Source: Candidatus Amarolinea dominans
Lineage (GTDB): Bacteria > Chloroflexota > Anaerolineae > SSC4 > Amarolineaceae
NCBI GenBank assembly: GCA_016719785.1
Contig: JADJYJ010000001.1
Location: 248,001-312,000 of the forward strand
Direction of reading: 5' to 3'
Length of the DNA: 64,000 nt
Under the pieces are notes generated by a model. That model worked only from the letters and a program-made list of their open reading frames with translations, had not been told where the DNA came from and did no database searches. The translations under genes and the position numbers were made by a program. Within the stretch, counting starts at the first letter, position 1. Each line of letters begins with the position of its first letter. This document shows positions 24,748 through 33,669 of the stretch, in pieces.

Positions 24748-25065
24748 TCAGCCAGGGCGCCGCGGTAGAACGCGAAGATTTCCCGTTTGCGCTGCACCCT
24801 TTGCTCCAGCACGCGCAACTGCCCGCGACCGATGCAGATCTTCTGCTGTTATTTGTGACACAGGGATGTCGTATTCAGGGCACAAATCCAAGAACATCAG
24901 GAGCGGCACACCGGCCATGTCAGCGGCCGCGCCGGAAGAAAGCTTTCCCAAACGGAAGAGCATCAATCCCGCGTAAAGTCGCAAATCGCGCGCCATTTCT
25001 TCTGGTGTCCGATTGAGCATCTGACGGACATCCCCCGGCAGTTGAATGGCTAATGTGTCGTACAT
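24748..25065 (-). CDS. UPF0175-family antitoxin with a foreign C-terminus
   Basis: Codons 1-75 (LPGDVRQMLNRTPEEMARDL, LMLFRLGKLSSGAAADMAGV, LDLCPEYDIPVSQITAEDL) are a standard UPF0175 antitoxin. From about 24835 the reading frame enters an aminotransferase fragment in the wrong frame, giving a meaningless tail of 30 residues in place of the normal last few. The gene is probably damaged. No PIN toxin is adjacent. Confidence 0.65.
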   Translation of the reverse strand: MYDTLAIQLPGDVRQMLNRTPEEMARDLRLYAGLMLFRLGKLSSGAAADMAGVPLLMFLDLCPEYDIPVSQITAEDLHRSRAVARAGAKGAAQTGNLRVLPRRPG

Positions 25066-25185
25066 TCTCGCCTCCTGTCTGTGTTCGCTATGGTTCTCAT
25101 GTCCACTACGTCAGGAAGTATAGCATAGCCGAGAGGTCCTGCCAAGCGATTTTCGGAGACCGGAGAGCGGGGGCGGCGGCGAGGG

Positions 25186-25785
25186 TCAGGCGAAGACGGC
25201 GGCGAGGGTGCGCAGGATGAGGGCGAGGTCGCTGAGCAGGGTGCGCCGCGTAAGATAGGCCAGATCAAGGGCCAGTTTGGCGGGCAGGACGCGAGTGCGG
25301 TAGTGAGTCTCCCAATCCTCGCCGGCCAGCAACTGTTCCTCGTGACGGTAGGCCAGGGAGGCCGGGCTGGTGATGCCGGGGCGCACGGACAGGACGCGGC
25401 GCTGTTCGGGGGTGTAGAAGGCGACGTAGCGTGGATCCTCCGGCCGCGGACCGACCAGGCTCATGTCGCCGAGCAGGACGTTGATCAACTGCGGCAGCTC
25501 ATCCAGTTTGGCGCGGCGCAGGAAACGCCCTACGCGGGTGATCCGCGCATCGCCGGCGGCGGTGATGCCTGGGCCTTGCCTGTCCGCGCCAACGGTCATG
25601 GAACGGAATTTGTAGAGGCGGAACAGGCGGCCATGCCGGCCGACGCGCTGACCGCGGTAGAAGACCGGGCCAGGCGAGTCGCGGGCGATCAGGAGGGCGA
25701 TCAAAACAAAAAGCGGGCTGAGCAGTGTCAGACCCGCCAGCGACGCGATAAGATCGAGCAGCCGCCGCAAGCCGTCAGCAGCCAT
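25186..25785 (-). CDS. Initiating sugar transferase, intact
   Basis: 199 aa, PF02397. It has an intact N-terminus (LRRLLDLIASLAGLTLLSPL), membrane helix, PVFYRGQRVGRHG, LYKFRSMTVG, LDELPQLINVLLGDMSLVGP, RPEDPRYVAFYTPEQRRV. It should transfer a sugar 1-phosphate to undecaprenyl phosphate at the cytoplasmic membrane. Its ATG overlaps the stop of the DegT aminotransferase by 11 nt. Fragments of this gene or its twin occur at 6.9, 10.6 and 13.3 kb. Confidence 0.85.
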   Translation of the reverse strand: MAADGLRRLLDLIASLAGLTLLSPLFVLIALLIARDSPGPVFYRGQRVGRHGRLFRLYKFRSMTVGADRQGPGITAAGDARITRVGRFLRRAKLDELPQLINVLLGDMSLVGPRPEDPRYVAFYTPEQRRVLSVRPGITSPASLAYRHEEQLLAGEDWETHYRTRVLPAKLALDLAYLTRRTLLSDLALILRTLAAVFA

Positions 25786-27046
25786 AGATTTCGACGATGT
25801 CCAACACGGCTTCGATCACGTCCTGCACATCCTGATCGCTCATTTTGCTGTAGATGGGCAGGGAGATTTCGCGCTGGTATTCCCGATAGGCCACCGGGAA
25901 ATCCTCCGGCCGATAGCCATAGGTCTGACGATAGTAGGGATGGAGATGGAGGGGGATGAAATGGACGCTGACGCCGATGTGACGCTGCTTCAACTCCTCG
26001 ATGAAGCGGGCGCGGACCTCACCCCCGGCCCCTCTGATTTTAACCTCACCCCCGGCCCCTCTCCTTGCAGGAGAGGGGAGGTTGGCCAAACCGGGCAGTC
26101 TTTCTTCGTTGAGGCGGAGCATGTAGAGGTGCCAGGCGTGCTGGCAGTCGCTGCGGTCGTGGGGGATCTGCAGGTGGGGCAGGCTGGCGAAGGCCTGGTT
26201 GTAGCGCCCGGCAATCTCGCGCCGGCGCTGGGCCATGCGCTCGGCCTTGGCCAGTTGGGCCAGGCCCATGCCCGCGGCGATGTCGGTCATGTTGTACTTG
26301 TAACCGGGTGCGATGATCTCGTAATACCAGGAGCCTTCGGCTGTGTAGCGCTTCCAGGCATCCTTGCTGATGCCGTGCAGGGCCATGATGCGGCAGCGCT
26401 CGGCCAGGGCGTCGTCGTCGGTGCAGATCATGCCGCCTTCGCCGGTGGTGAGGGTTTTGGTGGCGTAGAAGGAGAAGCAAACGAAATGCGGAATGATGGG
26501 TGATGAATGATGAATGGCCGGAGCGGAGATCGGAGAGCCAATCATGCGGCCTTTGTATCTGGTGGGGAAGGCGTGGGCGGCGTCTTCGATGACGGCAAGG
26601 CCATGCCGGGCGGCGATGGCGGCGATGGCGTCCAGCTCGGCCGGCAGACCGGCGATATGCACGGGGATGATGGCCCTGGTGCGCGGGGTGACGGCAGCCT
26701 CGATGCGGGCGGGATCGAGATTCAGATCGCGGCTATCTACGTCCACCAGGACGGGCCTGGCGTCGAAGTAGCGGACGACCTCGGCCGTGGCCGCGAAGGT
26801 GTAGGGCGTGGTGATGACCTCGTCGCCGGCCTGCAGACCGATGGCTTCCAGGGCCAGGTGCATGGCCGCGGTGCAGGAGTTGACCGCAACTGCGTGTTTG
26901 GCGCCCACAGCGGCGGCGAACTCGGCCTCGAACTGCTTGGTCTTGGGGCCGGTGGTCACCCAGCCCGAGTCCAGCGCTTCTTTGATCTGCTGCAGCTCGG
27001 CGGAGTCGACGTCGGGAAGGGCGAAGGGAAGGAAAGTGGTTCGCAT
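25775..27046 (-). CDS. DegT/DnrJ/EryC1 sugar aminotransferase with two in-frame repeat insertions
   Basis: 423 aa from the ATG at 27044-27046 (AGGAAA upstream). PLP-dependent: SGWVTTGPKTKQFEAEFAAA, HIAGLPAELDAI, VIEDAAHAF and the PLP-lysine in FSFYATKTLTTGEGG. Relatives read GRMIG-x-CFSFY without the extra residues SPISAPAIHHSSPIIPHF, and the loop near residue 345 has an extra NLPSPARRGAGGEV-type stretch from a GC-rich palindrome (about 26020-26088). Catalytic residues are kept, so the enzyme could still work on a 4-keto sugar nucleotide. Confidence 0.85.
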   Translation of the reverse strand: MRTTFLPFALPDVDSAELQQIKEALDSGWVTTGPKTKQFEAEFAAAVGAKHAVAVNSCTAAMHLALEAIGLQAGDEVITTPYTFAATAEVVRYFDARPVLVDVDSRDLNLDPARIEAAVTPRTRAIIPVHIAGLPAELDAIAAIAARHGLAVIEDAAHAFPTRYKGRMIGSPISAPAIHHSSPIIPHFVCFSFYATKTLTTGEGGMICTDDDALAERCRIMALHGISKDAWKRYTAEGSWYYEIIAPGYKYNMTDIAAGMGLAQLAKAERMAQRRREIAGRYNQAFASLPHLQIPHDRSDCQHAWHLYMLRLNEERLPGLANLPSPARRGAGGEVKIRGAGGEVRARFIEELKQRHIGVSVHFIPLHLHPYYRQTYGYRPEDFPVAYREYQREISLPIYSKMSDQDVQDVIEAVLDIVEIYGC

Positions 27047-27072
27047 GAAGTGGTTTCCTGAACAACGACCCA

Positions 27073-27735
27073 TCAGTTGATCCGATGAGCTGGCTCCCAT
27101 CCTGCAAGATCGATTACATACTCATTCATGGCCCGACCTTCAGGAGTCGTGAAGGTGCGCTCACAGACAAAGCCCAGCTTCTGGTAGAAGCAATTGGTTG
27201 CTTCATTGTTGTCTCGATCTGTGGTCAAATCGACTTGTAGCAATCCCCGTCGAGCAGCTTCTTCCAAGAAGGCTCGCACTAATGCCTGTCCTATTCTTTT
27301 GCCTTGCGCCTCGGGTAAGACACCAATGGACATCAACGTGCCACGTCCTGGCTGTCTCGTTACCTGCTCAGGCATCGAAATCGCTCGTAACAAGCGAGGG
27401 ATGATCGTCGGTTGTCGAAGCGCCGGTAACGCAGCAGCACCTGCAAATCGCCACCAACGCTGCCGAAGTAGGCGACGATAGAAGCCTGCTGGTTGCGCTG
27501 TACCCGTTACGAAGCCGCAGACATCTTTTTCATTCTCAGCCACGAAGCCGATTCCATCTCGATCTGCCAATGTGGCCATGTACAATTCACGCAGAAAGGG
27601 CGCCCCCAGAACAGTAAGAAAGAAGCCAGAGAAACTATGCATATGAACCTGAACCACCGCGGGAACGTCAGCAGATGTCTTTCTTCTGATGACAGGTAGG
27701 GTTGCTGGCAGCGGTGTGACTTGGAGCACCATCAT
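27073..27735 (-). CDS. GNAT-family N-acetyltransferase
   Basis: 220 aa. MSIGVLPEAQGKRIGQALVR contains the acetyl-CoA-binding Q/RxxGxG/A loop, and NEATNCFYQKLGFVCERTF is the usual last strand. It probably acetylates an amino sugar or a small molecule made by the locus. The start overlaps the stop of the upstream glycosyltransferase as ATGA. Confidence 0.8.
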   Translation of the reverse strand: MMVLQVTPLPATLPVIRRKTSADVPAVVQVHMHSFSGFFLTVLGAPFLRELYMATLADRDGIGFVAENEKDVCGFVTGTAQPAGFYRRLLRQRWWRFAGAAALPALRQPTIIPRLLRAISMPEQVTRQPGRGTLMSIGVLPEAQGKRIGQALVRAFLEEAARRGLLQVDLTTDRDNNEATNCFYQKLGFVCERTFTTPEGRAMNEYVIDLAGWEPAHRIN

Positions 27736-28970
27736 TGACCTGCTTCTTCAAGAATTCTGAGCAATCTCGGCAGACAGGCATCCTTTGCAAAGTGCTGTAG
27801 GACATACCTTCGTCCATTGGCGCCTCGCCGCTGCCGTTCACCGGGTTCAAGCTGCACAATCTCTCTGATCTGGGCCGACAGCAAGTCGGGACGATCGGTT
27901 TCTACGACCCAACCACACTGCGCGTGGGTTACAAGATCCGCCAAATCGGAACCAGACACGGCTGTGGCAAGCACTGGGCGCCCGGCCAACATGTAGGAAA
28001 GCAATTTCGACGGCACGGAGGCTAACGACTGTTCGTGCTGCGTGGGCAGGACCAGTAAATCAGCCGCACGCAAAACTTGAGATGTCTCTTCAGCAGCCCA
28101 CGGCGAATGAAACAGCACACGCTCGCCTGGTAGCGTGCTCGCCAATTGCTGGCAAACTGCCAGTTGGCTACCCGAGCCGGCGATCAGCAAGCAAATAGCC
28201 GGTGTGTCAACTAATAAGCGCATGGCCTCGATCACCGTCTCAACGCCAGCGGCAACGCCCACGTTGCCGCCATAGACCACAAGGAAGTCTTGATCGGCAA
28301 TCCCGATGCTACGGCGGTATTCCTGACCAGTGACGTTGATATCGATTTGATTGCTATCAATCCAATTAGGAATCAGGCTGAGACGTTCTGCGGGTACACG
28401 CCGCTGCTCACGATAGATGTCGGCAAACCGTTCGGAGATTACGATCACGTGCGCGCTGTTTCGGGCAATCACGCCGTCGATCCAGCTCACCAGGCGGGCA
28501 AGGACGCTGTTCTGCTTGATGCGACCTTGCGCAATCAACGCCTCTGGGTAGATATCCTGCACCGAAATGACCAGCGGGATGCGTCGTAACCGCGCCACCA
28601 TGAACAGGATACCGGTTGCGACGATGGGCCAGGTGTTGGCATAGATTGCATCCGGCCTGGGCATGGTCAGGACCTGCCACCCACCGGTCAAACCAAAGGA
28701 GAGATTCTCCAGCAATCGACTGAACATGCGCGATTCGGGCGACAACGTCGAAAAACAACGAACAATTTCGACACCTGACTCTGAACGTTCACGCTGCACG
28801 AGCTTCCTGAAAAAACCAGGGAAGATCTTGCCGGCGGGCCGGCTGGGGAAGCTGGTAATAACCGTAACAGTATGATTGGTGTATGCGAGCGTTTTGGCAA
28901 TCTGCGCGCTGGTCTGGGCAGAGACTACTGGTTCGGGCGGAAAAACAGAAGACACGATAAGTATATTCAT
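27732..28970 (-). CDS. Glycosyltransferase family 4 (WbuB-like)
   Basis: 412 aa, GT-B fold. N-terminus NILIVSSVFPPEPVVSAQTS is the acceptor-side Rossmann start; the donor domain has VVYGGNVGVAAGVETVIEAM and LRAADLLVLPTQHEQSLASV, PSKLLSYMLAGRPVLAT, the P-S-K variant of the EX7E donor-binding motif seen in WbuB-type L-fucosamine transferases. Cytoplasmic. The exact sugar is unknown. Confidence 0.8.
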   Translation of the reverse strand: MNILIVSSVFPPEPVVSAQTSAQIAKTLAYTNHTVTVITSFPSRPAGKIFPGFFRKLVQRERSESGVEIVRCFSTLSPESRMFSRLLENLSFGLTGGWQVLTMPRPDAIYANTWPIVATGILFMVARLRRIPLVISVQDIYPEALIAQGRIKQNSVLARLVSWIDGVIARNSAHVIVISERFADIYREQRRVPAERLSLIPNWIDSNQIDINVTGQEYRRSIGIADQDFLVVYGGNVGVAAGVETVIEAMRLLVDTPAICLLIAGSGSQLAVCQQLASTLPGERVLFHSPWAAEETSQVLRAADLLVLPTQHEQSLASVPSKLLSYMLAGRPVLATAVSGSDLADLVTHAQCGWVVETDRPDLLSAQIREIVQLEPGERQRRGANGRRYVLQHFAKDACLPRLLRILEEAGQ

Positions 28971-29060
28971 ATACTATTGGCAGATTACAGTTATAGACTC
29001 TTATTCCTTGGCCGAAAACGCAACCCACCAAAGAGAAATCTCTCATCTTTGGTCATTCGA

Positions 29061-30272
29061 CTATTTGGCGAAATGGTCATTTAGGTCTGCAGCCAGTCTT
29101 TCCGTAATGCTCTGCCAGCTGAACTTCTGTTCAACTAGACACCGAGCATTCATACCGATCGCAGATCTTGTTTCCGGCTTCTGCACTAGACCAAGAATCG
29201 CTGAAACGAACATATGGACATCTTTCGCCACGAGCGCGGTCAGGCCGTCAACTAGTCCGTCAATTCCCTCGAACGCTAGCGGAGTTCCGACGATGGGCAA
29301 ACCGGTAGCCATAGCTTCAAGAGTCCGAAGTTTCGTTCCAGCTCCCTCCCTGAGCGGAAGCACGAGAACGTCGACTTGTTCCAAGAACGGCCGTACGTCT
29401 TCCACGGTCCCCGTTACGCGAATCGAGGGGTCATTCGCAGCGAGCCTTTGAATCGATGCGGGTGGATTTCGGCCTATCAAAAGCACGGAGAAGTCATGGT
29501 CTGGTGATTGCGCGCGAACCAAAGGTAATATATCACAACAGAGTATCCGGGCCGCATCCTGGTTAAGCGCTAGATCCAGCGATCCAAAGAATCCTAGTAC
29601 TATATGCCTTCCATTAGCATGGGAGAACCGCTGCCTATGGTATTGACAATCAACTCCATTTGGAGCTACTAGAAAGTATGGCACGCGAGAAGAAGCATAC
29701 ACCATGGTTTTTTTTCTGTCCAACTCCGAAACAGATACATATCCTGATACGCGATGTAGTATCCTATTCTCAAACCAAATCGTTTTGTACAGGTTTAGCC
29801 CAGCCGCTAACCTCCAAGCAATTCGACCACCTGGCGAACTTGCTTTGCGCATCCAATATACCCGGTCAACATTTTGTTGATCAACTACCACCGGAATTTG
29901 CACAGCACGCGGGATATAAGATAGGGTATAGAGAAAATGCAGGTATATAAGGGAGTACTGCTCTGTCTCCAAGAGGCGAGAAACTATGCTAGCTATCTTT
30001 GGCTCATTATACAATGATACATGATAGGGATATATGGACAATACAGACCGAAACTTGCGTATTGCAGTGGGACGAGCAGTCGGGACTAGCACAGCGTTAC
30101 CAGGTAATTGCTGCGTCAATTCCTGTAGAGAGTACTTTTCACTTGGCTCAAAGGGGGCGACAAAGGTAATACTGTGATATTGTGCCAAACCGCTGAGGAT
30201 TCGCTCAATTCTAACAAGTCCTCCTGTTTGAGCTGGAATGGGGCATGCCGGTGACATCATTAGAATGCGCAT
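29061..30272 (-). CDS. Glycosyltransferase family 4
   Basis: 403 aa. RILMMSPACPIPAQTGGLVR opens the GT-B acceptor domain; VVVDQQNVDRVYWMR follows; the donor domain shows VLGFFGSLDLALNQDAARIL and LPLREGAGTKLRTLEAMATG. The pattern resembles the stp1/TIGR03087-type transferases. It is transcribed with the other transferases, after the putative polymerase gene. Confidence 0.8.
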   Translation of the reverse strand: MRILMMSPACPIPAQTGGLVRIERILSGLAQYHSITFVAPFEPSEKYSLQELTQQLPGNAVLVPTARPTAIRKFRSVLSIYPYHVSLYNEPKIASIVSRLLETEQYSLIYLHFLYTLSYIPRAVQIPVVVDQQNVDRVYWMRKASSPGGRIAWRLAAGLNLYKTIWFENRILHRVSGYVSVSELDRKKTMVYASSRVPYFLVAPNGVDCQYHRQRFSHANGRHIVLGFFGSLDLALNQDAARILCCDILPLVRAQSPDHDFSVLLIGRNPPASIQRLAANDPSIRVTGTVEDVRPFLEQVDVLVLPLREGAGTKLRTLEAMATGLPIVGTPLAFEGIDGLVDGLTALVAKDVHMFVSAILGLVQKPETRSAIGMNARCLVEQKFSWQSITERLAADLNDHFAK

Positions 30273-30334
30273 AAGCTAACCTCGTCCAAAGAAACGCTGG
30301 CCTCGATTGAGGTGCGGTGCAAAAATGAACTGAT

Positions 30335-31708
30335 TTAGAAGTTTTCCCAGTCCATAGCAGGAGCGGATTGACAGTCAGCACGTAGGGTTTGGTAGCACAA
30401 GACCGTTGCCAGCCCAACTGCAAGTACCAGCCAAGGCACCTTCTCAAACTCAATTCCTATGGCTGACCCCACGATCAGTAAACTTATGATCGCAGCAACG
30501 TTGCTGAGTGCTAGCGTACCAGAAGTATTCAGTCTCCTTCTAGATAAATCCAGGTTGGCAAATATAGCGCGAAGAAACACAGCCAGAAAACTGATGAGGG
30601 CGGGAATACCGGCAAAAGACAGTAAATCTATATAGGTGTTATGATAAGTCAACTCAGGATCACCAACCCCCAACCAGATGTCTCCATGCATTAACCGCGT
30701 GATGCCGACTTCAACCTCGGCCAATCTAGCAACATTCGATGGGTCGTTAAGAAGGAAGTCCGGAGCAGACCTGGCGAAGATTCCTATCACAAGATCATTT
30801 GCAAAAAAACGACTTGCCCACCACACGACAACAAAGACAAGAGGCACAGCCAATAGGGCGCGCTTTCGCCCCGAAGTCGGCATCGCCAAGAAAAGGAAAT
30901 TGACAACGGCAAGCGCCAGCAAGCCACCGCGCGAAGCCGTCAGAACGACTCCTATTGCCAGGAGAACTGCACCGGAAGAGAGAACCGTCGCGCGAAGCCG
31001 TTTGCCGGATTTAGATTGCCCCAATGCAAGACCCAACGCGTAACTATAGCCTATATTCATTAGCAAGGCCGCGTAGTTCGGATCGCGCGCCAATCCAGCG
31101 ACCCGCAGATACTCACCATGCTGGAGACTGGTAGTCAACATGTCAAGCGTATCACTCCAAAACAAGGCCATGATCTGACCGACACTCATCACCAGGCTAA
31201 CCACAATGATGCTGACGATGACTCCATAGACCCGATTAGGGTTTCTGAGAAGTGCAAGATACGAAATAGCCACCAGAATCTGGCCACCGAAGGTCAGAAT
31301 CACCCTCAAATCGCTGCCAGCGACCAAGAACCTGCCCAGAAGGAGCAATGGGAAAAAACATAGTAAGGCAAGCCACGTTCTAGGAATGTCCCGCAAGATC
31401 ACCTTGTGCTGGATTACCTGGGAAAGAAACACGATGAATACCAAAATCCCCAAATAAATGCCCGGGGTGACTCCGCCGACCATCAGTCGGTCCTGAAATG
31501 CGTCTATAAAAGATAGGGGATAAACGCACATAATCACCATAGGAGATTTAAGGCTGGTCAAGAACAATCCAAAAAAAATGACGCCCCCAAGGATGGGACC
31601 AACGGCATAGCCTCGGCTCACTATGTAGCCGGAGATTATTGCAGATCCAACGCAACCAAGAAGAACCATCCATTTAGCTGAGAAGTTACGCACAGATGAA
31701 ATATGCAT
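30335..31708 (-). CDS. wzy: O-antigen polymerase/ligase-like membrane protein (Wzy-like)
   Basis: 457 aa from MHISSVRNFSAKW; about ten to twelve hydrophobic helices spread along the sequence (FFGLFLTSLKSPMVIMCVYP, AVLLAIGVVLTASRGGLLAL). The Wzy_C-type signature TASRGGLLALAVVNFLFLA and a large loop ending LTYHNTYIDLLSFAGIP (NTYxxxL) are typical of O-antigen ligase/polymerase proteins. It would polymerise repeat units at the periplasmic side. I chose the internal ATG because the upstream part overlaps the preceding gene. Confidence 0.8.
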   Translation of the reverse strand: MHISSVRNFSAKWMVLLGCVGSAIISGYIVSRGYAVGPILGGVIFFGLFLTSLKSPMVIMCVYPLSFIDAFQDRLMVGGVTPGIYLGILVFIVFLSQVIQHKVILRDIPRTWLALLCFFPLLLLGRFLVAGSDLRVILTFGGQILVAISYLALLRNPNRVYGVIVSIIVVSLVMSVGQIMALFWSDTLDMLTTSLQHGEYLRVAGLARDPNYAALLMNIGYSYALGLALGQSKSGKRLRATVLSSGAVLLAIGVVLTASRGGLLALAVVNFLFLAMPTSGRKRALLAVPLVFVVVWWASRFFANDLVIGIFARSAPDFLLNDPSNVARLAEVEVGITRLMHGDIWLGVGDPELTYHNTYIDLLSFAGIPALISFLAVFLRAIFANLDLSRRRLNTSGTLALSNVAAIISLLIVGSAIGIEFEKVPWLVLAVGLATVLCYQTLRADCQSAPAMDWENF

Positions 31709-31775
31709 AGGAACTCTTGTATCCTTGCCGACAAACCCAAGAAAGTGACCGAAGCAACGCGATTTGCTGCTGAAC

Positions 31776-32942
31776 TCATCGCGACTTCTGGGGCAGAACC
31801 TCAGCAAAGAGGTGATCCAGAACATCGGTCAAGGCCGCCTGCGAATATCGAGCTGCCCAAGTTCTGCCCCTAAGCTTTATCCATTCTCGGTACTCAGAAT
31901 TCCCAACCACATAGACCAACCTTTGCACCCACTCATCGACGTTTCGCGGATCAGCGTACAGTGCATGTTCCCCCATGATCTCAGGAATTGCCGCTGCATT
32001 TGACGCTACTACGGGTGTACCCACAGCTATCGCTTCTAGCGGAGGCAGGCCGAAGCCCTCGTAAAGAGAGGGATAGAGCAGTGCCTCCGCTCCTGCGACC
32101 AAATGCTGAAGATGGTCTTCGTTCACCCACCCGATCAGGCGCACCTGGCTTTGAAAGGGATGCGCTGAGATTTTATCAAAGAACTGCTTGTTCTTCCATC
32201 CCTTGCCGCCAGCGATAACTAGTTGCAGATTGACGGTATGATTCATTTGGTGATACCGCTCAAAAACGTCGAGGAGAAAAAGCAGATTCTTCCGAGGTTC
32301 GAGACTCCCCAAGATAAGTAGGTAGGGTTTGGAAACCTGCAATTCTGCGAGAATTGAACTGGACCCTGCAGCGCAGAAGTCCAAATAACGGTCATCAATA
32401 GATACGTGGACAATCCGCATTGACTTGTACTTTCCAAATCGAAATGATCTCAACTCGTCCATAGTGAATTGGCTGTCAGTAGCTACAATGCGGGATCGTC
32501 TTATAGCCACAGGAAGCAAAACCCGCCAGTAGAGTCGCGCACCAGCGGTCATGGTATCACCGTACCGCCAAGGGACCATGTCGTGAACTTGCTGGATGGT
32601 CATTTGGCTTCTCACCAGGGGCGAGAGGGGATACCCAGGAGAATAGAATAAGTCAAATGTGGGCAAGTTGCGTGTCGCATGAGGTAAATACACCTGCTCC
32701 TTGAGTCCCCCCCTGCCACCGTCATCTGTGACATTATGGATCCGCAGCCGATCAGTGCCCGCTGATTGCAGAGCCCCTCTGATCACAGCCGTACCATCAT
32801 CTGTAGCAAACAGGTGAAACTCCCAATCCGCATGGTCACGGGTCAACGCCGAGAGCGCTTTTACCACCGAGAGCGCGAAATTCTCAATGCCCGTACGCTG
32901 CTTTCCGATTCGGCAGACGTCAATTCCTATGCGTTGTACCAT
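31776..32942 (-). CDS. Glycosyltransferase family 4 (mannosyltransferase-like)
   Basis: 388 aa. IGIDVCRIGKQRTGIENFAL is the start typical of WbdA/MtfA-like mannosyltransferases; YLLILGSLEPRKNLLFLLDV and LYPSLYEGFGLPPLEAIAVG (EX7E: E-GFGLPPL-E) define the GT4 donor site. It overlaps the upstream methyltransferase by 23 nt. Confidence 0.85.
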   Translation of the reverse strand: MVQRIGIDVCRIGKQRTGIENFALSVVKALSALTRDHADWEFHLFATDDGTAVIRGALQSAGTDRLRIHNVTDDGGRGGLKEQVYLPHATRNLPTFDLFYSPGYPLSPLVRSQMTIQQVHDMVPWRYGDTMTAGARLYWRVLLPVAIRRSRIVATDSQFTMDELRSFRFGKYKSMRIVHVSIDDRYLDFCAAGSSSILAELQVSKPYLLILGSLEPRKNLLFLLDVFERYHQMNHTVNLQLVIAGGKGWKNKQFFDKISAHPFQSQVRLIGWVNEDHLQHLVAGAEALLYPSLYEGFGLPPLEAIAVGTPVVASNAAAIPEIMGEHALYADPRNVDEWVQRLVYVVGNSEYREWIKLRGRTWAARYSQAALTDVLDHLFAEVLPQKSR

Positions 32943-33666
32943 CGTCTAACCTTTTCATACATATGGCGTTATAGTTCTCGCCTCGTTCCCAAGGCAAGAA
33001 CACAATCGTGGTGCGAACGAGGATCGTTATAAGATTGCTCACAGGCTTTTGCAGGACCTTGGGGACGATAATCGGATACGGCACGTCCCATGGTGTGTCG
33101 GTACCATCGCGCAAAATGCAAAATCCGGATGTCTTAAGGATCTCACGCCAGGTCGGCACGTCGAGCAGATTTACATGCGTAGAATCGGAATAGGCGAACC
33201 ACTCTTGGCCCTTCAACCGGTTCCCAAAAGAGCCTGCGTTAGGGACCGACAAGATAAAGTAGCCTCCGGGCTTCAGAACTCGATAGGCTTCAGCAAGTGC
33301 TTTCTGTGGCGAATGGAGATGCTCCAGTACATCAAGGGCCAGAATACTATCCCAACTCGCATCTCTAAAAGGCAGATTGCAGAAATCCCCCTGATATAGC
33401 TTAAGCCCTCTCCACTTTTCCGATCTTCGGATACCATCAATAGAGACATCGCCGCCGACCAACGCAAAATCACTCGCCAAAGAATGCACATAAAAGCCGT
33501 CGCCACATGCCACATCAAGTATCGCTGCCGACTTGCGGTTATAGGAACGCAACAGCCTCCGCAATCCTCGCACACGGTATTCGCGATAGTCCCTGCCGGT
33601 CAGTCTGCTGTATCCAACCAGCCGCTGGAAATACACTTCATCATACAAGTTGGACGTTGGGTTCAT
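32920..33666 (-). CDS. SAM-dependent class I methyltransferase
   Basis: 248 aa. AAILDVACGDGFYVHSLASD is motif I (SAM binding); DSILALDVLEHLHSPQKALA and EAYRVLKPGGYFILSVPNAG are the later Methyltransf_11 motifs. It probably methylates a sugar or caps the glycan. Overlaps on both sides or close spacing (3 nt to the next upstream gene) place it in the operon. Confidence 0.85.
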   Translation of the reverse strand: MNPTSNLYDEVYFQRLVGYSRLTGRDYREYRVRGLRRLLRSYNRKSAAILDVACGDGFYVHSLASDFALVGGDVSIDGIRRSEKWRGLKLYQGDFCNLPFRDASWDSILALDVLEHLHSPQKALAEAYRVLKPGGYFILSVPNAGSFGNRLKGQEWFAYSDSTHVNLLDVPTWREILKTSGFCILRDGTDTPWDVPYPIIVPKVLQKPVSNLITILVRTTIVFLPWERGENYNAICMKRLDDGTTHRN

Positions 33667-33669
33667 GTT

